Part shown: in pieces, positions 56,481-64,000 of the stretch | Position numbering within the stretch: the first letter of the stretch is position 1 | How the letters are laid out: every line of letters begins with the position of its first letter | Source of the DNA: Dryococelus australis | Lineage: Eukaryota > Arthropoda > Insecta > Phasmatodea > Phasmatidae | Assembly: GCA_029891345.1 (NCBI GenBank) | Contig: CM057000.1 | Location: 134,064,663 to 134,128,662 of the forward strand | Direction of reading: 5' to 3' | Length of the DNA: 64,000 nt | Translations under genes and position numbers: made by a program | Notes under the pieces: generated by a model | Database searches by the model: none | Told to the model about the DNA's origin: nothing | What the model saw: the letters and a program-made list of their open reading frames with translations, nothing else

Positions 56481-57304
56481 TTTCAGAATAATTGTGATCA
56501 CGAATACAGAGCATACGAGAAAATTACTTACTTGCAGCACATGCACTCGGATATTAAGAGTGGGATGAACTCCCGTGGGAACCCCGCGTCCAAGGTCAAG
56601 GAGTTTTGCCGGGGGGGGGGGGGGGGCGATCGATACGGGCGACACTATCACGCCCGTCTAGTGCCTCATCGCTCCTACGCGCAAGGCGTGCAGTGTTTCC
56701 GTAGTAATGATGTACTGTGCAAATTAGATCTGTAACAAAGGTGTTTTATTATTACACGCGATAAAATCCCACAGACTAAACTACAGAATGCGTTAAGAAC
56801 TCGTCTCATTTATCCGACCGATTTCTTATACTTTGTTTTCTGAAATATCTTTTTATAATAGTTAAAATTAATTTGGTAATTTCCTTTTTCCCCAGGCGTT
56901 TTCAAATTGTACGTTCTCGAGGGTACACGCAGCGTCTCTTCAAATTATTATAATTGTCTATTCTCGTTCGTTTATTTTACGCGTTCCAAACTTTCAAAAC
57001 TAATTTCTCCTCGTTTTCTTCTACAACGCTCGCATTCTGATGATCTACGACCGTTCTCGTATGTCATACGAAGAACAATTTTTTTTTTCCTTAGATTTTA
57101 TAATCCCATAAGACAGTCTATTCCACTTTATTCGTTAATCTACAAGTCAATGGACATAAAAATGATAAGCATGACCAAAAATATCGTCTGATCGAAAAAA
57201 AAAACAGCTAGGCTTCTATTCCGAGCGCTCGAGTCTGACGGGAGCAGTCTTGAATGGTTCCAGCATACCGAAACAGTGCTCCGTTCTGCAAAACATCACT
57301 CGAC
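56481..57304. other. Unassigned DNA with a G-run
   Basis: G-run at about 56,611-56,626. Open frames of 94-139 codons overlap the SINE or have no recognisable domain. Confidence 0.5.
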
Positions 57305-57544
57305 TATAGGCCATTCACTGTAAAGTGAGCACTTTTGAAATACGTCTCGTTTGGAATAATAGCCATTAAATATATTTTATTTTAGCCTTAGACGTTGAGT
57401 TCAGTGTGCGGCGGAATATGCACACTCTGTTTATTACTTACATGGCAATATTTATTTAAAAAGGTGATTAAATGATAAAAAGTGACTAAAAATAAAAAGT
57501 AACTAGGGCCTCAAAAATGCTCACTTTACCGTGAACAGCTTATA
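57305..57544 (+). mobile_element. Family A MITE, short subfamily
   Basis: Ends TATAGGCCATTCACTGTAAA and TGCTCACTTTACCGTGAACA then GCTTATA; interior GTTTGGAATAATAGCCATTA. 240 bp. Confidence 0.92.
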
Positions 57545-58536
57545 GCTACTCGCATGCGGTGTTCCTCAGAAGGAGATATTGGCATTTATTATTTTTTATT
57601 TCTCGATGTAACGTTTCATTTAAAAACTGTCGGGAGATATTATGTCTGTTGCTGTGCTGTTGTTAAATATAAGCATGAGAGTAAATAAAAAGATAAACTG
57701 AATTTTTATGCTGATAATTTCTGTTGATTAAATTTGGCAACTGATAAAATTTATAATACGTACCATACCTCGTAAGTCTTTTGGGAGCACACATATTCTA
57801 CAACACATTTAATGCCAGGTCACGAAATTTTTATTCTATTAAACAGTTAATTTCCACCGTGTAATTTCTTTAACCACAGAGGTCTTGAGTACTGCAGAAG
57901 ATTTTACTTTAAGCTGATTGAGTAGCCGGAACGACATACTAATTTCATTATTGTATCAGGGCATGGATCACAAAAGTATTTTTATTTATATTACTGATAC
58001 GTAGTTGAAACGTTTGTTGAAGTTAAATAAATTCTAAACATGAGTAAAATATATGAGTATCAGCTGCCGGTTAAGTGAATTTACGTCTATTTTCACGAAA
58101 AAAACGTACTATCCTTGCTATGATGTGAAATTATATTATAAAAGAGCAGCATAACTTGTGCCAACTGACTACTTCCAGACACTAGCGCTGCATTGGTGGC
58201 AATGGTAACTTATTCCGTATCCATACACATATAAACACTGCAGTCTTGTTATGCCGAGAGCAATTGACAAGGCGGGTTCCGAACCACCCGCCGTACACAT
58301 ATTGACCGACCGACTGACGGCAAACGGTGCACACTGCCTGCCGCGCGATGGCCGAGTGATGTGAGCTGCAAACACGGGCGTGTTTGCCGAGTCGGTAGTC
58401 CGCGAGTGGAGAGAGTGTGTGTGTGGGTGCTAAACGTAAGGGACTATGGGGGCAGAGTCCACATCCTAGCTGCGCATTATGTTCACGATCCTTCCTTTCC
58501 ACAGCTTTTGCGAGAATTATCTTATGTACCCAAACG
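57545..58536. other. Unassigned DNA
   Basis: 58,170-58,440 is GC-richer; frames on both strands lack recognisable domains. Confidence 0.5.
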
Positions 58537-58771
58537 GGAGCCGATATTGTAAAATCATCTTACAATTTGGTTACAAATTGTTTTTATTATGTAATCTAAT
58601 TTTTCCAACATAAAAAAGTGTATATTTTAATCCAATTAATTAATTAACGAAAATGTTGTTTATTTAATATATAGTAACATTTATACAGTTTTTTTTGTAT
58701 TGAAGAAATTAAAATAGACAGTAAAAATAATTTGTAACAAAACTGTAAGAGGATTTTACAATATCGGCTCC
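58537..58771. mobile_element. 235-bp inverted-repeat element
   Basis: GGAGCCGATATTGTAAAATC at left, GATTTTACAATATCGGCTCC at right; the inverted ends continue for about 50 bp (TTACAATTTGGTTACAAATT mirrored). Interior is A+T-rich. No clear target duplication. Confidence 0.88.
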
Positions 58772-60486
58772 AGTTCCGGTACAAAAAATTAATTCTCGCT
58801 AAAGCTGTGGAAATGAAAGATCCTGGCCTGAAGCCGGCCCCAGACGATACTCATTTCCATAGCAGTGTTCCTACCCATTTTCTGCTAGCGTTTCTGCTCC
58901 CGTGTAGTTTACAACCCAGCCTTCTCCGGAGAAATTTGACTCCGGGTATAACAGTTTTCGTATCCATGGGCATGCCCCATACGGGGCAATGGAATGTGTT
59001 CTGAATGTCTGCTATACCCACGGAGCTGCGGCAAACAAGATGGCGGACACCCGAGTAACAAACCTCAAGCCGTATATTTCCGTTCACGAAAATATTACAG
59101 GTTCTGTGAAACGTATTTATGTACAAAAATGAAGCTTAATGTACGCGTAAGTAACGGGAAATGTTTCAATTTACTCCCACGGTCGTAATAAAACAAGAAA
59201 CACACCATTAAAAAATACGTGATACCTACTGTTTTTCCCATGTTTATAGACTTTTACACGACAAACTTAAAAGGTGTGCATGTAACTGCCCTGCCGCTAT
59301 AGGTCAGAAGTAGGGTGCCCTTCCTCGACAAATTTTCAGTTCGTTTATTGTACTGGGAAATTGTCCGCTTTGTCAAAGTAAAATGTCACTTCAACGTCAA
59401 TTTAAGGCGGGCGGAAAAGAGGATTGGTGCACCGGTCCGCGCCGCATAAATTTAGGTGTTAAAGAGTTCAAATCTCCGTCGTATAACAATTTTTTAAATT
59501 AATTATGTGATATTTTATTGCTCTTTATAATTTAACTTATTGCCAGAAAACTTTTATTTCTAGAATATCTGTCTAAAAGCAATAATACTAACAAGTAATA
59601 CAAAACAAAGTTAAACCAAATAACCACAGGCAGCCTATTGCTCTGTACAGTTACTTGCGTATTATTGTTATTAGACGAAGATATTATAGACATAAACGTT
59701 TTCTAACAATTACGTAAATTATAAACAACAGTAGTGTATCACGTAAAATAACTTTAAAAATCTCGTTACATGACGGAGATCTGATCTCCAAAACCAAAAA
59801 TCACGCGGCACAAACTCGCGCATCAGAACATAATTTGAGCTTTGTAGCACGAGTATTGTTGATCAACACTCAATAAAAGCCTTATTTTTAGTATTGTGAT
59901 ATTTTCCCCTTCTTTTAGTCTTCCAGCCCTATACGCATGTTTAATTACGGAAAGAACAAGATTTATTATTATGCTTGTTAAAGATTTAAATAATTTTATA
60001 ATTTTTTTATAATTAGTCGCGTAAATGTCTGCTGTACCTTGATAATACAGTATATTGTTTTTTATACATAAGTAGTGTCGTTACTAACATCATGTTCCAT
60101 ACTTTAATAGTTTAGTACGTATATACAGAAACTTAAATAAATGTAGTCTTCAGGGAGAAAAAAAATAATCTTCGCACTTTTTGGATGTACCACAAAGAAC
60201 CTACGTATAATATTTGATTGCATTTGTAGCCCTGCCAACTGTGGAATATCTGCCATTTACAATTTTCTGTTAGCACTTTAGGTAAAGTGTGGGTATGAAC
60301 CGAAGCATTCTTTCTTCTCTTCTGCTATTGTAACATTTATGCCTTCTGCTGTGCCCATGGGTATAACAGCAGGTAGCAGAAATTGGGTATCGTATAGGGA
60401 CTTTCCGTGTCCCAACACTGAAGTGCTTTCCTGCCAACTGTCGAAAACAACATGGGTGAGGCGTGAAAACTGAGATGCCGTGAAAG
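58772..60486. other. Unassigned DNA
   Basis: GC-richer at 58,800-59,060 with open frames of 65 (plus) and 91 (minus) codons, neither recognisable. The rest is A+T-rich. Confidence 0.45.
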
Positions 60487-60545
60487 GTCGTTCACGGTAA
60501 ACTGAGTATTTTTGAAGGCCCGCAGCTTAAGATATACTTTGCAAC
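60487..60545 (-). mobile_element. Family A MITE end fragment
   Basis: GGTCGTTCACGGTAAACTGA then GTATTTTTGAAGGCCCGCAG and CTTAAGATATACTTTGCA match the terminus and subterminal region of family A; the other end was not found. Confidence 0.65.
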
Positions 60546-61110
60546 TGATTGCCTCCGAAGCATGAGACAGGCGATACGTTCTCCTGTACCTTCAGTGTTT
60601 TTTTTTTTTTTAATACTTAACCTTTTTGATTTTGACGTATAGCAGAGAAACAACCGCCAGGAGGCGGTGCACAAAACCTAAGATCTTAAAGGAAAAGTGT
60701 GGTGCATGAAGGAGAACCCAGAAAATTTTGTATTTGAAAAAAAAAAAAAATTATATTATTATATGATACTTCAAAAACTTTTATACATGACCAACTGGGA
60801 CATCACAAACACTTGTATAGATTCCGAGAAAAACTTTCAACAATTTATCTAAAAAAACAATAATTACAGTTAAAACACGGAATATAAAAAGTTATTTATC
60901 TTTGCCTTTTCTTGTCACCCCCTCCTCCATAGCTGTATCAAACGGAGGAAAAATCCTCCTAAATGCCAGGCTCTCGCTGCCTTCATAAGCCCCGTAAAAG
61001 TACGTTTGTACAAAATTTCTGGGTTCTCGAAACACTTGATTCTTCTATCTCTTCTAATTGGTCAGTTTAAAACATCACATCGCCACATGGCCGACAACTT
61101 GCCTAATGGA
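60546..61110. other. Unassigned DNA
   Basis: T-run at 60,598-60,611 and A-run at 60,737-60,750. No gene supported. Confidence 0.5.
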
Positions 61111-62016
61111 GTGTGCCAGATTGGCCATGGGTACACCTCTTACCCATTTAGGTGAAGTGGCGGCGTGTGCCAGACTGGCCATGGGTACACCTCTTACCCA
61201 TTTAGGTGAAGTGGCGGCGTGTGCCAGACTGGCCATGGGTACACCTCTTACCCATTTAGGTGAAGTGGCGGTGTGTGCCAGATTGGCCATGGACACACAT
61301 CTTACCCATTTAGGTGAAGTGGCGGCGTGTGCCAGACTGGCCATGGGTACACCTCTTACCCATTTCGGTGAAGTGGCGGCGTGTGCCAGATTGGCCATGG
61401 ACACACATCTTACCCATTTAGGTGAAGTGGCGGCGTGTGCCAGACTGGCCATGGGTACACCTCTTACCCATTTAGGTGAAGTGGCGGCGTGTGCCAGACT
61501 GACCATGGGCACACATCTTACCCATTTAGGTGAAGTGGCGGCGTGTGCCAGATTGGCCATGGACACACATCTTATCCATTTAGGTAATGTGGCGGCGTGT
61601 GCCAGATTGGCCATGGGCACACCTCTTACCCATTTAGGTGAAGTGGCGGCGTGTGCCAGATTGGCCATGGACACACATCTTACACATTTAGGTGAAGTGG
61701 CGGCGTGTGCCAGATTGGCCATGGGCCACACCTCTTACCCATTTAGGTGAAGTGGTGGCGTGTGCCAGATTGGCCATGGGCACACCTCTTACCCATTTAG
61801 GTGAAGTGGCGGCGTGTGCCAGATTTGTCATGGGCACACCTCTTACCCATTTAGGTGAAGTGGCGGCGTGTGCCAGATTGGCCATGGACACACATCTTAC
61901 CCATTTAGGTGAAGTGGCGGCGTGTGCCAGACTGACCATGGGTACACCTCTTACCCATTTAGGTGAATTGGCGGCGTGTGCCAGATTGGCCATGGGCACA
62001 CCTCTTACTCATTTTT
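61111..62016. repeat. 54-bp tandem array, about 17 copies
   Basis: Unit GTGTGCCAGATTGGCCATGG then GCACACCTCTTACCCATTTA and GGTGAAGTGGCGGC. Two main sequence classes alternate: GGGTACACCT/GGGCACACCT and GGACACACAT. One copy gained a base near 61,726 (GGGCCACACC). The 54-bp period gives an 18-residue periodic open frame on both strands, so the long frames here (up to 230 codons) are not evidence of a gene. Confidence 0.97.
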
Positions 62017-62678
62017 CTAACAAGTGTAAAAGTTGCGCGGAGATGACGTCAAATACCTAGCAAAGGACACTATTCTGACTATTTTTAAAAAATGTTATTT
62101 ATGAAACTTTAAGTTAATATTTCACTCCTGGAAATAACTAGTACTGTAATATGAATCGAATGGAAAATGTACCAAATTGACTAATTTTATCATTTTTTTC
62201 CAATATTAGTTTTCAACTTTCAAATATTGGTCATTATCATATTCATAGGGTTTGTTCTCTTATTAAAACACAAAGAAAAATTTTCCAACCGCACATTCAT
62301 TTCGTGTAACGAATAAAAAGAGACATTAAAACCTGCTATCCAACAATTTTTTAATATATTTTTTAAATTTAGTAGACATAAATTCTAGTTACAAAATCAA
62401 TATTATCAAATGTGTGAAGCCATGAACGGAAGGTCTTGCTCATCACGCGCCTCACTCAGCTGTTAGCCACTAGCACTATAGTAGTTATTCTCTCGCTTTA
62501 CTCGACCTTGACGATATAGTCTGTTTCACAAAGTTTATTAGTTTCTGAAAATGCCACCATTAGATTTGCTACACATTTGTAATTTGGTACAACTACATAT
62601 GTTTTGTTCATTAAAATAATAGTTTTGTGATTTGAACACACATTTCAGCGCCCATTTTTGTTCGGTGGCCTGTGCGGT
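62017..62678. other. Unassigned A+T-rich DNA
   Basis: No gene supported. Confidence 0.5.
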
Positions 62679-62809
62679 GGCCCGGTGCACACGTGCGGAT
62701 ATAGACAGCTACGTGTGCACTGATACATAACAAGCCAAGCCCTCGTGGAACGCTCATGCGATGACACAGCGGCGCCGCGCGGACATTGTCCGCACGTGTG
62801 CACCGGGCC
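62679..62809. mobile_element. 131-bp hairpin element with perfect 20-bp inverted ends
   Basis: GGCCCGGTGCACACGTGCGG at left and its exact complement at right. No target duplication was evident. Interior 91 bp, GC-rich on the right. Confidence 0.85.
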
Positions 62810-62869
62810 TAAATCCGCACCTGGCTCACCACCACACGTCCTCTGCTCGTATCAGTTCTTGACCGGCCA

Positions 62870-62895
62870 GATATATATATATATATATATATATA
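62870..62895. repeat. (TA)n microsatellite
   Basis: About 13 TA dinucleotides. Confidence 0.95.
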
Positions 62896-63002
62896 CACCC
62901 AGATGGACGATACACCCGCTGCTACGACGAGGGCCCCATCTCTCCTCCATCACCACGTATGCTAACTTCGGCGTACATTCATGACTGCTGATTAACTACA
63001 AT

Positions 63003-63604
63003 GCCTGGTTCACATGTACGCCGATCGCGCAGAACAGACAGAGCAGGCAGAACTGATGGCTGTTCACGTGTAAGCAGATTTTCTGCGTAGCCATTTTGCT
63101 GTGGAGTTCATGATTTTTAACGCCAAGATTCTAAAACAACAAACTAGATGCTGTCGTCGTTCTACTCCAGTTTATTAATTCCATTATAGTGCGATTTATT
63201 CACTAAATGATTTTCAAGAGAATGTAAGGTTTTTTTTTTTTTACACCGAGAAATATTTTACACTTTAGTGTGCTACCTATCGGTTCATTTTCAAACCACG
63301 TTTATTTAATACAAATGTTTAAAATTAAGGTTTATATACACGTATTTCATTATAAATACGTACATTCAGTCATTTTATACATTTACATCAATACACGTCG
63401 ATTATCCAATACATTAGCAGCACCTATAAAATATGTGAACCAGCTGACTTCTGGGAAATTTCGAAGATGTCTGCTCTTTCCGCGAGCAGGAAATATCGGC
63501 GTGACCTCAACTCTTCTGCGCGGAAACCGAGGATGGTATCTGATTGGTTGTTCTTGTTTTCCGCTCTGTCTGTCCTGCGTGACCGGCGCACATGTGAACC
63601 AGGC
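63003..63604. mobile_element. Inverted-repeat element with GCCTGGTTCACATGT ends
   Basis: GCCTGGTTCACATGTACGCC at left; GGCGCACATGTGAACCAGGC at right; inverted similarity continues through CAGACAGAGC. About 600 bp, non-coding (a 117-codon frame crosses its right end and has no domain). Confidence 0.88.
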
Positions 63605-64000
63605 TTTATACGGTGAGATGTGACAACCCGCCACAACTTGCATGCAGGTTGTGTGTTCTTCCACCGTGTGTAAAATTTAAAATTGCAACGGGCCTGATCA
63701 CTTTAATTCGCGCGTCGGTCAGGCGAAAGTGAGAAATTATGCGAAAACTAGGTATTTCGCAAATTCACCAGTACTGACGCATACATGCATTAGAAAGACA
63801 GGAATCAAAATAATAAACATTTCACTATTCACAAAATGTTTACCTAACACTTTCAATTCCATGTTCAGATAAGGAACTACTTCCCGGCCGTCGTTACTTA
63901 CTTCACTGAGCAGAAACCGAGTCAATATGGCCGTTCAAATACATGGTGTTAGGGGCAGCGACATTTTCCGAAGGTTCATTTGATAACTGCTCACTTTGTC
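63605..64000 (-). mobile_element. Family A MITE, cut by the window end
   Basis: TGCATGCAGGTTGTGTGTTC then TTCCACCGTGTGTAAAATTT, GCGCGTCGGTCAGGCGAAAG and, at the edge, CTGCTCACTTTGTC match the long subfamily. The outer end at 63,605 is degraded (TTTATACGGTGAG) and the other end lies beyond 64,000. Confidence 0.75.

Noticed and set aside
56242-56735. Plus-strand frames of 108-139 codons
   Set aside because: The frames lie largely in a tRNA-derived SINE; similar frames appear in the SINE copies at 31.0, 40.1 and 47.2 kb.
61058-62060. Long open frames over the 54-bp array as genes
   Set aside because: Same reason: period divisible by three and a stop-poor unit; a one-base gain near 61,726 shifts the frame without any sign of selection.

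Overview
The window looks like gene-poor, repeat-rich chromosomal DNA from a large animal genome, most likely an arthropod and probably an insect. The reasons are: A+T-rich DNA with no intact protein-coding gene that I can support, tRNA-derived SINEs, many short inverted-repeat DNA transposons (hAT, TTAA-target and TA-target types), remnants of a Ty1/copia retrotransposon and a piggyBac transposase, and the wreck of a Polinton/adintovirus-type element. The species cannot be named from the sequence. No rRNA, functional tRNA, CRISPR or bacterial-style operon was seen.

Layout. 1-7 kb: mostly unassigned DNA with a diverged SINE, one copy of a 768-bp-type DNA element (family E), and TA-MITE copies. 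7.1-8.4 kb: 22-copy array of a 57-bp unit with higher-order structure. 9.9-10.8 kb: a MITE (family B) with a second MITE inserted precisely at TTAA. 12.4-12.9 kb: possible solo LTR. 14.0-16.2 kb: decayed virus-like block, with a broken minus-strand gene, an A/T repeat region, a plus-strand phospholipase-A2-like pseudogene and an adenain-like cysteine protease pseudogene; a 5-copy 113-bp array lies just downstream. 18-30 kb: hAT MITE, family E copy, family A and B MITEs, a ~280-bp degenerate repeat, SINEs. 31.7-35.2 kb: 40-bp array, truncated copia 3' end with its LTR, and a 38-bp array resembling a tRNA 5' half. 36-44 kb: family A and B MITEs, a TTAA-flanked element, a SINE, a piggyBac transposase pseudogene whose C-terminal Cys/His module is repeated, a 25-bp array, and nested elements. 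47-57 kb: SINEs, nested MITEs, a hAT-type element with inverted GGTGACC ends, a foldback element with tRNA-like modules in both arms, and a hAT MITE whose end was tandemly duplicated. 57-64 kb: more MITEs, three inverted-repeat elements and a 54-bp array of about 17 copies.

How the parts relate. Families A and B share subterminal sequence and are probably sister MITE families. A inserts at TA (shown by an A copy inside a B copy); another MITE inserts at TTAA (shown by a B copy with an empty-site equivalent at 38.5 kb). The hAT MITE pair gives 8-bp target duplications. These nested insertions give a relative order of events. Most open frames in the window are explained by arrays with periods divisible by three (57 and 54 bp) or by transposon DNA.

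Limits: coordinates of diverged repeats are approximate to about 5-20 bases, all alignments were made by eye, and superfamily names rest on termini and target duplications unless a protein fragment is stated.
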